DNA of 64,000 nucleotides from NVTR01 sp965237505 (lineage in GTDB: Bacteria > Pseudomonadota > Alphaproteobacteria > Rhodobacterales > Rhodobacteraceae), in NCBI GenBank assembly GCA_965237505.1, contig CBDEFR010000004.1, positions 62,001 through 126,000 on the forward strand, written 5' to 3'. Made by a program: the position numbers and the translations under genes. The stretch's first letter is position 1. Every line of letters starts with the position of its first letter. A model generated the notes under the pieces. That model worked only from the letters and a program-made list of their open reading frames with translations. It made no database searches and was not told where the DNA came from. Positions 27,117 to 35,011 of the stretch are shown in pieces.

Positions 27117-28916
27117 ATGACCCCACTTGCCCACATCCGCAATTTCTCCATCGTCGCCCATATCGACCACGGCAAAAGCACGCTTGCCGACCGGCTGATC
27201 CAGCTCACCGGCACCGTGGCGACGCGCGACATGAAGGCGCAGCTGCTCGACACAATGGATATCGAGCGCGAACGGGGCATCACCATCAAGGCCAACTCGG
27301 TGCGGATTGAATACCCGGCGCGCGACGGCGAAACCTATATCCTCAACCTGATCGACACCCCCGGCCACGTCGATTTCGCCTATGAGGTCAGCCGAAGCAT
27401 GCGCGCCGTCGAGGGCTCGCTCTTGGTGGTGGACGCCACCCAGGGGGTCGAGGCCCAGACCCTGGCCAATGTCTATCAGGCGCTCGATGCCGGCCACGAA
27501 ATCGTCCCGATCCTGAACAAGATCGACCTGCCCGCGGCCGAGCCCGCCCAGGTCGCCGCGCAGATCGAGGATGTGATCGGCATCGACGCCTCTGACGCGA
27601 TTCAAATCTCAGCCAAGACCGGCGCCGACATCGCGCAAGTGCTGGAGGCTATCGTCACCCGCCTGCCGGCCCCCAAGGGTGACCGCGCAGCCCCATTGAA
27701 GGCGATGCTGGTGGACTCATGGTATGACGCCTATCTGGGCGTCGTGGTGATGATCCGCATCATCGACGGGGTGATCGCCAAGGGCGACCGCATCCGCATG
27801 ATGCAGACGGGCGCCACTTATGGCGTCGACCGGCTGGCGGTGTTAAAGCCAGACATGGTTGACATCGCCGAACTGGGACCGGGCGAGATCGGCGTCCTCA
27901 CAGCAAGTATCAAACAGGTCCGCGACACCCGGGTCGGCGACACCATCACCAACGAGAAACACGGCGCGGCGCAAGCCCTGCCGAGCTTCAAACCGGCGCA
28001 ACCGGTGGTGTTCTGCGGCCTGTTCCCCGAGGACAACGCCCGCTTCAACGACCTGCGCGACGCAATCGCCAAACTGGCCCTGAACGACGCCAGCTTCAGC
28101 AGCGAAATGGAAACCAGCGCAGCGCTCGGCTTCGGTTTTCGCTGCGGCTTCCTTGGGCTGCTGCATCTGGAAGTTATCCGTGACCGGCTGGAACGCGAAT
28201 ACTCAATCGACCTGATCACCACCGCGCCGTCCGTGATCTACCACATCCACATGCGCGACGGCAGCACGCGCGAGCTGCACAACCCCGCCGACATGCCCGA
28301 CCTCACGCACGTGCACCACATCGAGGAACCGCGCATCAAGGCAACCATCCTGGTGCCGGATGACTACCTCGGCGTGGTATTAAAGTTGTGCCAGGACCGC
28401 CGCGGCATCCAGCTCGACCTCACTTATGCTGGATCACGTGCAATGGTGGTCTACGACCTGCCGCTGAACGAGGTGGTGTTCGATTTCTACGACCGGCTGA
28501 AATCCGTTACCCAGGGCTATGCCAGCTTTGACTACGTGATGACTGCTTACCGCGAGGATTTCCTGGTGAAAATGCAGATCCTGGTGAACGAGGAACCAGT
28601 CGATGCGCTGAGCACAATGGTGCACCGCGACCGCGCCGAAGCCCGCGGCCGCGCCATGGTCGAAAAACTGAAAGAACTGATCCCGCGCCACATGTTCAAG
28701 ATCCCGATCCAGGCGGCGATCGGCGGCCGGGTGATTGCGCGAGAGACATTGTCGGCGATGCGCAAGGACGTGACCGCGAAATGCTATGGCGGCGACGTGA
28801 CCCGGAAGAAAAAGCTTTTGGAAAAGCAGAAGAAGGGCAAGAAGAAGATGCGGGAGTTTGGCCGCGTGGGCATTCCGCAGGAGGCGTTTATCAGTGCGCT
28901 GAAGATGGATGGGTGA
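27117..28916 (+). CDS. lepA: Elongation factor 4 LepA
   Basis: 599-aa translational GTPase that acts on the ribosome. G1 is AHIDHGKST (near residues 14-22), the G2 region ERGITIKA, G3 DTPGHVDF and G4 NKID. The C-terminus is the LepA-specific basic tail (YGGDVTRKKKLLEKQKKGKKKMREFG). The ATG at 27117 is chosen from MTPLAHIRNFS; the upstream extension is not conserved. Two damaged copies of its 5' end lie upstream. A strong hairpin follows the stop. Confidence 0.96.
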   Translation: MTPLAHIRNFSIVAHIDHGKSTLADRLIQLTGTVATRDMKAQLLDTMDIERERGITIKANSVRIEYPARDGETYILNLIDTPGHVDFAYEVSRSMRAVEGSLLVVDATQGVEAQTLANVYQALDAGHEIVPILNKIDLPAAEPAQVAAQIEDVIGIDASDAIQISAKTGADIAQVLEAIVTRLPAPKGDRAAPLKAMLVDSWYDAYLGVVVMIRIIDGVIAKGDRIRMMQTGATYGVDRLAVLKPDMVDIAELGPGEIGVLTASIKQVRDTRVGDTITNEKHGAAQALPSFKPAQPVVFCGLFPEDNARFNDLRDAIAKLALNDASFSSEMETSAALGFGFRCGFLGLLHLEVIRDRLEREYSIDLITTAPSVIYHIHMRDGSTRELHNPADMPDLTHVHHIEEPRIKATILVPDDYLGVVLKLCQDRRGIQLDLTYAGSRAMVVYDLPLNEVVFDFYDRLKSVTQGYASFDYVMTAYREDFLVKMQILVNEEPVDALSTMVHRDRAEARGRAMVEKLKELIPRHMFKIPIQAAIGGRVIARETLSAMRKDVTAKCYGGDVTRKKKLLEKQKKGKKKMREFGRVGIPQEAFISALKMDG

Positions 28917-28930
28917 GCGGGCTACTCGGA

Positions 28931-28951
28931 AATGGTCCGGGGGACCATTTC
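28931..28951 (+). terminator. Hairpin after lepA
   Basis: AAATGGTCC / GGACCATTT perfect 9-bp stem with a short G-rich loop, 15 bp after the lepA stop. There is no T tract, so it may be a repeat rather than a true terminator. A related palindrome, GAAACGGTCC / GGACCGTTTC, is at 44883-44904. Confidence 0.45.
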
Positions 28952-29005
28952 GCCCGCGAACTGGCGGAGCCACGGTAGTGGCGTTCGAATACGGAGATCG
29001 TTTTT

Positions 29006-29213
29006 TTGAGCGTGTCTGATAGAACAAATGTAATTGTAGTTGGCGCGGATGCCAGTCGTGAATTCGGGCTCCCAATTGGTGCCAAACTAATGAATTCAAT
29101 TCGAAAATTTGGTAGATATCGGAACACCGGAGATGGACGTAGGTTTTCTGATGATATCTTGAGGGATACTTTCGGATTGCTGTCTCAGCGGGAACATCAG
29201 GATACTTCTCGTA
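29006..29213 (+). pseudogene. SIR2-like protein gene, fragment 1 of 4 (N-terminus)
   Basis: TTG start with GGAGA upstream. The protein begins with a nucleotide-binding turn, NVIVVGADASREFGLPIGAK, the pattern at the start of SIR2-like (NAD-binding) proteins. It is cut at 29213 by an IS21 element with TCGTA duplicated. Fragments 1-4 with one TSD copy each sum to 1104 bp, 368 codons, no internal stop. The SIR2 label is by motif only and needs a profile search. Confidence 0.7.
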
Positions 29214-29323
29214 TGAGAACGCCGGAGCAATAATCCCTCACTGAAGCGGCCGGAGAGTCTGGTTGCGCCGGAGCAAAATTCCGTCAGCGATAGCCCTTTG
29301 CATTTTGGAGCGAAGGGTGGGGG

Positions 29324-30823
29324 ATGAAGCGAGTGGAACTGTATGGGCGGGTTCGCCACGCGGTAATGATTGAGGGTCTGAGCCAACGCGAAGCGGCCCG
29401 TTGTTTTGGGATCGACCCGCGCACGGTCAGGAAGATGTTGAGCTATTCGGTGCCACCGGGTTATGTCCGGACGCGGCCTCCGGTCCGCCCGAAGCTCGAT
29501 CCGTTCATCGGTATTATCGACCGTATCCTGGAAGAGGATAAGGATCGTCCGAAGAAGCACTGTCACACATCGAAGCGGATATTCGAGCGGCGGCGTGATG
29601 AGTACGGCTTTACGGGCAAGATCACCATTGTGAAGGACTACATCTGCGGTGTCCGACAGCGCCGGCGGGAGATGTTTGTTCCGCTGACGCATTCTCCCGG
29701 CCACGCCCAGGTTGATTTTGGCGAGGCCCTGGCCGTCATCGGCGGCGTGGAACGCAAGATCCACTTCCTGGCGATGAGCCTACCCCACTCGGACGCCTGC
29801 TTTGTGAAGGCCTATCCGGGGGAGACCACGGAGGCCTTCTGTGACGGCCATGTCTCGGGGTTCTCCTTCTTCGGCGGTGTGCCGCGCTCGATCCTTTATG
29901 ACAACACCAGGATTGCGGTGGCCCGCATCCTCGGTGACGGCAAGCGTCAGCGGACACGTGTGTTCAGCGAGTTACGATCCCATTACCTGTTCGAGGACCG
30001 CTTTGGCCGCCCCGGCAAGGGGAACGACAAGGGCAAGGTCGAGGGGATCGTCGGCTATTGCCGCCGGAACTTCCTGGTGCCGATGCCAAGGTTCCGGAAC
30101 TTCGATGATCTCAACACGCATCTTGAAGCCTGCTGCGCCAAGCGATGGGCGGAACAACTGCGTGGCCACGACCAGACGGTCGGCGAACGCCTGGAACGGG
30201 ATCGTGCGGTTCTTCAGCGCCTTCCCGCAATCGCCTACGACGCCTGCGACAAGCGCCCGGGGCGGGTCAGTTCGCTGTCGCTGGTGCGCTATCGCGGCAC
30301 CGATTACTCCGTCCCCACACGGTTCGGCCATTGCGAGGTGCTGGTCCGCGGCTATGTCCACGAGGTGGTCATCAGTTGCGCCGCAGAGGTGATTGCCAGG
30401 CACCCGCGTTCATACGAGCAAGAGGACTTCGTCTTCGATCCGCTGCACTATCTGTCCTTGCTGGAGCAAAAGACCAACGCGCTGGATCAGGCGGCTCCGT
30501 TGCAGGGCTGGGACCTGCCCGGGGAGTTCGCCACCCTGCACCGGCTGCTGGAAGCGCGCATGGGAAAGAAGGGCAAGCGCGAATACGTCCAGGTTCTGCG
30601 GCTGCTGGAGACTTTCGAGATGGGCCATGTTCACGGCGCCATCAGGCAGTCACTGGAACTCGGGGCCATCGGCTACGATGCAGTGAAGCATCTCGTCCTC
30701 TGCCGGATCGAGAAACGCCCACCCCGGCTCGATCTGGAGATCTACCCGTACCTTCCAAGGGCGCAGGTCGAGACCACAGATCCTGCCAGTTACATGAGCC
30801 TGATGGCGCAGGCGCCGGCATGA
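29324..30823 (+). CDS. istA: IS21 transposase IstA
   Basis: 499-aa DDE transposase. The N-terminal helix-turn-helix (GLSQREAARCFGIDPRTVRK) is followed by the rve-type core with SPGHAQVDFGEALAVI, GVPRSILYDN and GNDKGKVEGIVGYCRR. The gene overlaps istB by ATGA. The frame is intact. Confidence 0.95.
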   Translation: MKRVELYGRVRHAVMIEGLSQREAARCFGIDPRTVRKMLSYSVPPGYVRTRPPVRPKLDPFIGIIDRILEEDKDRPKKHCHTSKRIFERRRDEYGFTGKITIVKDYICGVRQRRREMFVPLTHSPGHAQVDFGEALAVIGGVERKIHFLAMSLPHSDACFVKAYPGETTEAFCDGHVSGFSFFGGVPRSILYDNTRIAVARILGDGKRQRTRVFSELRSHYLFEDRFGRPGKGNDKGKVEGIVGYCRRNFLVPMPRFRNFDDLNTHLEACCAKRWAEQLRGHDQTVGERLERDRAVLQRLPAIAYDACDKRPGRVSSLSLVRYRGTDYSVPTRFGHCEVLVRGYVHEVVISCAAEVIARHPRSYEQEDFVFDPLHYLSLLEQKTNALDQAAPLQGWDLPGEFATLHRLLEARMGKKGKREYVQVLRLLETFEMGHVHGAIRQSLELGAIGYDAVKHLVLCRIEKRPPRLDLEIYPYLPRAQVETTDPASYMSLMAQAPA

Positions 30824-31572
30824 CCGACACCCCGCAGGTTCTGCTGCAGCACCACCTCAAGAAGCTCCGGCTGCCGACCTTCCACAGCGAATATGCCAAA
30901 CAGGCCCGGCAATGCGCAGTGGAGAACAAGGATCACATCAACTACCTGCTGCGGTTTTGCGAGTTGGAACTGATCGAGCGCGAACGCCGGATGATCGAGC
31001 GCAGGATCAAGGCCGCAAAGTTCCCGGCGACCAAAAGCCTGGACAGCTTCAACTTCAAGGTCATCCCGTCGCTGAACAAGGTCCTGACCATGCAACTGGC
31101 CCGCGGTGAGTTCATAGACCGGCGCGCCAATATCATCGCATTGGGGCCAAGCGGCACAGGTAAAACCCATATCGCCCTGGGATTGGGTCTGGCGGCCTGC
31201 CAGAAGGGCAGGAAAGTACGCTTCACCACTGCCGCTGCTCTCGTCCATGAACTCATCGAGGCCGTCGACGAACGCCGCCTGCAGCGCTTGCAGAAACAAC
31301 TGGTCAGCCAGGACCTGCTGATCATTGATGAGCTGGGTTTTGTGCCACTGAGCAAGACCGGGGCCGAGCTTCTCTTCGAGATCATCTCGCAGCGCTACGA
31401 ACGTGGCTCCATCATCATCACATCCAACCTGCCGTTCGATGAATGGACCGAGGTCTTCGGCGCAGAACGCCTCACAGGCGCCATTCTCGATCGCCTAACC
31501 CACCACGTCCATATCCTCGAGATGAACGGCGAAAGCTACCGGTTGCGCCAGAGCAAAATCGCCAAACCGTAA
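30820..31572 (+). CDS. istB: IS21 helper ATPase IstB
   Basis: 250-aa AAA+ ATPase that selects targets and activates IstA. Walker A is GPSGTGKTH near residue 105, Walker B LLIIDELGF, and the sensor region ITSNLPFDEW. It starts at the ATGA overlap with istA. Intact, unlike the istB of the second IS21 copy. Confidence 0.95.
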   Translation: MTDTPQVLLQHHLKKLRLPTFHSEYAKQARQCAVENKDHINYLLRFCELELIERERRMIERRIKAAKFPATKSLDSFNFKVIPSLNKVLTMQLARGEFIDRRANIIALGPSGTGKTHIALGLGLAACQKGRKVRFTTAAALVHELIEAVDERRLQRLQKQLVSQDLLIIDELGFVPLSKTGAELLFEIISQRYERGSIIITSNLPFDEWTEVFGAERLTGAILDRLTHHVHILEMNGESYRLRQSKIAKP

Positions 31573-31733
31573 TCCTGAAAATACCAAAACTGCGAAAAGG
31601 TTGGCCTGCGGCCAACGCACCCTGGCACGCATCAGCTATTTGGAAAGCACACGCACCAGGGTGCGCACCTAAATCAAACCAGGTGTCCAGTTTTGCACCG
31701 GGACATTGACCCTTTTTACTCCGGGATTGACAC

Positions 31734-31815
31734 CACGTTCATATCCTGGAGATGAACGGCGACAGCTACCGTCTCAACCAGAGCCAAAAACGGCGGAAAC
31801 CCCCAAAAACCTGAC
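31734..31815 (+). pseudogene. istB: IstB C-terminal remnant of an older IS21 copy
   Basis: Reads HVHILEMNGDSYRLNQSQ and a basic tail, stop near 31815. It corresponds to the end of IstB but differs from the intact istB (NGESYRLRQSKIAKP). It follows directly after the inner IS21 right end, marking the insertion point. The next 150 bp hold a hairpin (CGCTGCTTCG / CGAAGCAGCG, near 31869-31902) and no gene. Confidence 0.75.
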
Positions 31816-32036
31816 AACCCAGCCCATGGTTGACCCGGTGGGCCCACAGGCACCTCCCACGCTGCTTCGCTTCGCGTAACGCAAGCGCTACACGAAGCAG
31901 CGCGGGTCCCTCCTATGGACTACCGGGACAACCGCCAACGCTGGGCTGAATCGCATCAAGTGGTGCATTTTTAGGCGTTGTTATACTTGATATACCCATT
32001 CCAAGTCCCTACATATAAGGGTACAAGGAGAAAACA

Positions 32037-32951
32037 ATGTCAATTCTGTCCCGCCCTGAGTTCCATGATGAGGCAAAAGCATATGAGTATGTAGAGACGC
32101 GGATTTGGCCAGAAGGCCCGATATGCCCTCATTGCGGCGGATATGACCGGATTAGCAAAATGGGCGGCAAGTCTACCCGGATCGGCACATACAAGTGCTA
32201 CCAGTGCCGCAAGCCCTTTACGGTAAAGGTTGGCACCATCTTTGAGAGCAGCCACGTCAAGATGAATATTTGGGTGCAAGCCATTTACCTGATGTGCTCC
32301 AGCAAGAAGGGCATTTCTAGCAACCAACTTCATCGCACATTGGGTGTTACGTTAAAAACTGCGTGGTTCATGTCTCACCGCATCCGCGAGGCCATGCGCG
32401 GCGACAACAGCGTTGATTTTGGCAATGACGGCGGCGTTGTGGAAGTGGACGAAACATTCATCGGCCACAAGCACAAGAAATCCGAGGGCGCGCGTGGATA
32501 TGCTCACAAGAACGCCATGCTGACACTGGTTGACCGCAAAAGCAGCCAGTCCAAGTCCTTCGTGGTCGAAAACGTCAAGGCTTCCACCCTGCTGCCAATC
32601 CTACGCGAGAACATCGCCAAGGCGGCAATCGTCTATACCGATGAGGCCAAGCAATATGGCAAGCTCGGTTCTGAATTCGCGGACCACGATTTCACGACCC
32701 ACAGCAAGGGTGAATACGTTCGTGGCGATGTCCACACCAACACGCTTGAAGGCTATTTCAGCATCTTCAAGCGCGGCATGAAGGGCGTTTACCAGCATTG
32801 CGGTAAACAACATCTTCACCGTTATGCCGCAGAATTTGAATTTCGCTATAATAACCGAATTGCGAACGGCCCTGATGATCGGGTTCGCGCTGATATTGCT
32901 TTGGTCGGTGTTGTGGGAAAGCGCCTTACCTATTCTGGGGCTGGTGTGTAG
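32037..32951 (+). CDS. IS1595-family transposase of transposon B
   Basis: 304 aa; ribosome binding site AAGGAG before ATG. Zinc ribbon CPHCGGYD ... CYQC, then the ISXO2-like catalytic domain with EVDETFIGHKHKKSEG, VYTDEAKQYG and NTLEGYFSIFKRGMKG. Only distantly related to the transposase of transposon A. Frame intact. Confidence 0.94.
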   Translation: MSILSRPEFHDEAKAYEYVETRIWPEGPICPHCGGYDRISKMGGKSTRIGTYKCYQCRKPFTVKVGTIFESSHVKMNIWVQAIYLMCSSKKGISSNQLHRTLGVTLKTAWFMSHRIREAMRGDNSVDFGNDGGVVEVDETFIGHKHKKSEGARGYAHKNAMLTLVDRKSSQSKSFVVENVKASTLLPILRENIAKAAIVYTDEAKQYGKLGSEFADHDFTTHSKGEYVRGDVHTNTLEGYFSIFKRGMKGVYQHCGKQHLHRYAAEFEFRYNNRIANGPDDRVRADIALVGVVGKRLTYSGAGV

Positions 32952-33179
32952 CGCAAGAAACTCGAAAGAGAAACGCGCAAAGAGATTAGCGAGAATTACA
33001 CAAGCGACGAAACACAAGACTAGAAAATGGTGTTATTGCAGAAATTGCAGAAAAAGATTGACCAGCGCGGCCCCTCCACATACTGTGCGAATCAGAAAAC
33101 CCGCCACCATTGCTGGTGACGGGTAATTCTGAGGCTAGGGATTCAGCCCCCGTGATGCCTCTTGGTAACGGAGGCCATT

Positions 33180-33695
33180 GTGCCTGAAATCCTAGATCAA
33201 GTCAAGCATTCAGTGGACGAATTGCGGTTGTGGGCAAAGAAAAGTGCTGCACGCCCGGAAGCGGCACAGCGCATGATTGGTTTTGCAGATATCTGTCAAA
33301 ATGCCGCCGACGAATTGGTGCGGCTGTACGGTTTGACATCTGCCTTGCCGCCAGATTTGGGCAACATTCACGACCTTCCCCAGGTACTGCTTGATGAACT
33401 TTCCGTATCCAAAGCGGATGAACTGGAAGATCAGATAATAACCGCAATCAACTCATACGGCGGCGAAGCATCTCTCAATCAAATCCTTGTCGGCCTATTT
33501 CGAAAGTTCAAGGTCACACAAAAGCGGCGTTTCCTTATGAACAAGTTGTATAGAATGCCTATTGTTTGGAGTGTCGAAGGCCGAAAGGGAGTTTACACAA
33601 CTACAGTACCGACTGTTCAGGAAGAGGATGACGAATACGACGACCCATTTCCAACAATTAACGCGTCCGACATGGACGATGAGATTCCCTTCTAA
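33180..33695 (+). CDS. Hypothetical passenger protein of transposon B
   Basis: 171 aa from GTG 33180, which follows a GAGG ribosome binding site; the in-frame TTG at 33162 is an alternative. A helical N-terminal part (DQVKHSVDELRLWAKKSAA) precedes a possible winged-helix region (ASLNQILVGLFRKFKVTQ) ending GRKGVYTTT. A very acidic tail (EEDDEYDDPF) follows. I do not recognise a family; a DNA-binding role is only a guess. A hairpin follows the stop. Confidence 0.65.
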   Translation: MPEILDQVKHSVDELRLWAKKSAARPEAAQRMIGFADICQNAADELVRLYGLTSALPPDLGNIHDLPQVLLDELSVSKADELEDQIITAINSYGGEASLNQILVGLFRKFKVTQKRRFLMNKLYRMPIVWSVEGRKGVYTTTVPTVQEEDDEYDDPFPTINASDMDDEIPF

Positions 33696-33701
33696 CGAAG
33701 A

Positions 33702-33724
33702 ACGCCCCGCACAAGGCGGGGCGT
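33702..33724 (+). terminator. Hairpin after the passenger gene
   Basis: ACGCCCCGC / GGCGGGGCGT stem with a short loop, 6 bp after the stop, no T tract. It lies just upstream of the tRNA-like sequence. Confidence 0.4.
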
Positions 33725-33732
33725 CTCGCTAT

Positions 33733-33807
33733 GGGGCCGGTTACTGGTCGAGGCACGGGTTACCCACCCCCTCTGCCCCTCGAGTTCGATTCTCGACGGC
33801 TCCACCA
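33733..33807 (+). ncRNA. tRNA-like RNA with encoded CCA, atypical (possible tmRNA-type or decayed tRNA)
   Basis: Acceptor strands GGGGCCG and CGGCTCC pair over 7 bp (one G-U), discriminator A, CCA encoded. The T arm is perfect: TCGAG / CTCGA around TTCGATT. The 40 nt between are near tRNA size but no standard D arm forms, and the putative anticodon stem has only about three good pairs around TTACCCA. The 5' end (GGGGCCGG, TACTGG, TCGA) recalls the tRNA-like domain of tmRNA. A T-flanked hairpin follows. It is either a decayed tRNA or a functional tRNA mimic. Confidence 0.45.
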
Positions 33808-33812
33808 GTAAG

Positions 33813-33839
33813 GCTCGGCACTGTAACGTGTCGGGCTTT
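33813..33839 (+). terminator. Hairpin after the tRNA-like sequence
   Basis: GCTCGGCAC / GTGTCGGGC stem (9 pairs with two G-U) around TGTAAC, followed by TTT. Plausible 3' end for the tRNA-like transcript. Confidence 0.45.
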
Positions 33840-33886
33840 AGTGTTAAGTAGCTGCTACAAACCAATTCGTCAAATGTGTGACTAAA

Positions 33887-34048
33887 ATGAGCGAAAAAAA
33901 ACCACAGATCGACCGCTTCAAAGAAACCGCCGGTGAAATCGGCGCGGATACGTCCGACGACGCCCTTGATAAGGTCATGGGCAAGCTGGACTTGACTAAG
34001 AAGCCAGAACCTGAATCAATAGGCAAAGGTGAGAAGCCCAGCAAATAG
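33887..34048 (+). CDS. Small charged passenger protein of transposon B
   Basis: 53 aa, starting MSEKKPQIDRFKETAGEIG and ending KPEPESIGKGEKPSK. Highly charged, likely helical in the middle (DDALDKVMGKLDL). No recognised family. There is no strong ribosome binding site (AAAATG), so this call is cautious. Confidence 0.45.
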   Translation: MSEKKPQIDRFKETAGEIGADTSDDALDKVMGKLDLTKKPEPESIGKGEKPSK

Positions 34049-34084
34049 GGTGGCCTCACCGCCTTAGCTTATCAGAGCGCTAAG

Positions 34085-34177
34085 TTAGCACGTTCTGGGA
34101 GGACGGCGTTTGAAGGGTTTAACCTTCACCGTCTTCCGACCTTTTGGTGTGGTTTTGCAACCGCACTTCTTGGCCAT
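34085..34177 (-). CDS. Tiny basic Cys-rich protein with near-perfect Shine-Dalgarno
   Basis: 30 aa: starts MAKKCGCKTTPKGRKTVKV and ends with a run of Arg, Pro and Lys. The ribosome binding site AAAGGAGGTGA (34184-34194 on the opposite strand) is among the strongest in the window and is correctly spaced 6 nt from ATG. The CGC motif and basic tail could bind metal or nucleic acid (inference). Antisense to the other passenger genes. Confidence 0.55.
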   Translation of the reverse strand: MAKKCGCKTTPKGRKTVKVKPFKRRPPRTC

Positions 34178-34369
34178 AACACATCACCTCCTTTCCCGAG
34201 CAAGTTGCCCCCCGCGTTTCGGGCTATTGCAACGAGTTATTCGGTGTGGCGGTGAGGCCACCTAGAAGGTTATCTTCCTATAGATGATTCGACAATGGGT
34301 ATGTCAAGTATAACAACGCCCATTTTTACGTCGGCAGTGGTGTACTTTTACTCCGGCGTTGACATCGTA

Positions 34370-34639
34370 TTTCCGGATATTTGCACGCTTCTGATTTCAT
34401 TGCCCAAAACATGTCTATTGCACCGTCAATTGATAATTTTTTGCATACTCACGGTAATGACCCGAAAGTTGTCCAAGTAGGTAAATTACTGATCGTAAGA
34501 AGTATCTTGGACGCCGAACGAAAAAGTACCTTGTATGTGCGGGACCCAAATAATCAGGACAGCATTGACTTTGAACGGAGAGAAAGAAGTCGAGAAGGCG
34601 AAGAAATTGTTCCGCCACCAAAAAGGTCTTGGTTGGGAG
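34370..34639 (+). pseudogene. SIR2-like protein gene, fragment 2 of 4
   Basis: Continues fragment 1 in frame after the TCGTA duplication: SRISGYLHASDFIAQNMS, then SIDNFLHTHG and LLIVRSILDAERKSTLYV. It ends at the IS3 insertion with GGAG duplicated. Its moderate GC and charged composition differ from the flanking mobile DNA. Confidence 0.7.
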
Positions 34640-34718
34640 TGACCTGCTCCCCGAAAACTGGTCCATTTGAAAGGAGGATCTGTTCGCTTAATGTTCACGA
34701 GAACGAGGAGAACAGAGA

Positions 34719-34985
34719 ATGCGCAAGTCACGGTTTAGCGAAGAGCAGATTGTTCGGATCATTCAGGAGTATGCGGCGGGTGCGAAAGTGTCCGAGTTGT
34801 GCCGTAAGCACGGTATGTCGGATGCCACCTTTTACAAATGGAAAGCCAGGTATGGCGGCCTTCAGATTTCCGATGTCAGGCGGCTGAAAGACCTGGAATC
34901 GGAGAACGGCAAGCTGAAGAAGCTGCTGGCCGAAACCATGCTTGATAATGCTGGCCTGAAAGGGCTTCTGGCAAAAAACTTCTGA
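34719..34985 (+). CDS. IS3 transposase OrfA
   Basis: 88 aa, helix-turn-helix (FSEEQIVRIIQEYAAGAKVS, CRKHGMSDATFYKWK) and a C-terminal leucine-rich coiled coil (LESENGKLKKLLAETML). GGAG-type ribosome binding site. OrfA and OrfB usually join by -1 frameshift; here the gap between frames is 26 bp, so OrfB may start internally or the shift occurs upstream. Confidence 0.92.
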   Translation: MRKSRFSEEQIVRIIQEYAAGAKVSELCRKHGMSDATFYKWKARYGGLQISDVRRLKDLESENGKLKKLLAETMLDNAGLKGLLAKNF

Positions 34986-35011
34986 AGCCTGCAAGCCGCC
35001 GGGAAGCAGTC

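Larger units (their letters stand above)
31974..34320. mobile_element. Cargo-carrying IS1595-family transposon B (tRNA-like RNA and small genes)
   Basis: 2347 bp, inverted repeats starting GGCGTTGTTATACTTGA, perfect 8-bp target duplication CATTTTTA at 31966-31973 and 34321-34328. Contains a transposase, a 172-aa gene, a tRNA-like sequence and two very small genes. It sits inside the IS21 element, close to that element's right end. Confidence 0.93.
29214..34364. mobile_element. IS21-family element, outer copy inserted in the SIR2-like gene (chimeric)
   Basis: The left end starts TGAGAACGCCGGAGC and the right end is GGCGTTGACA; the flanks are TCGTA (29209-29213 and 34365-34369). Inside are istA, istB and a complete right end (to 31732). 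Then come a second istB C-terminal remnant (HVHILEMNGDSYRL, 31734-31815), a cargo-carrying IS1595 (31974-34320) and the outer right end. The two right ends suggest one IS21 inserted into another, followed by recombination. IS21-type repeats CCGGAGCAAT and CCGGAGTAAA recur at the ends. Confidence 0.85.

Noticed and set aside
26742..27605. Long minus-strand frame covering DUF1330 and the 5' part of lepA
   Set aside because: Only the part from 27029 to 26742 matches a protein family; the rest is antisense to lepA with repetitive Gly/Asp composition typical of a shadow frame.
33020..33126. 30-codon frame MVLLQKLQKKIDQRG after the IS1595 transposase
   Set aside because: No ribosome binding site and no second line of support.
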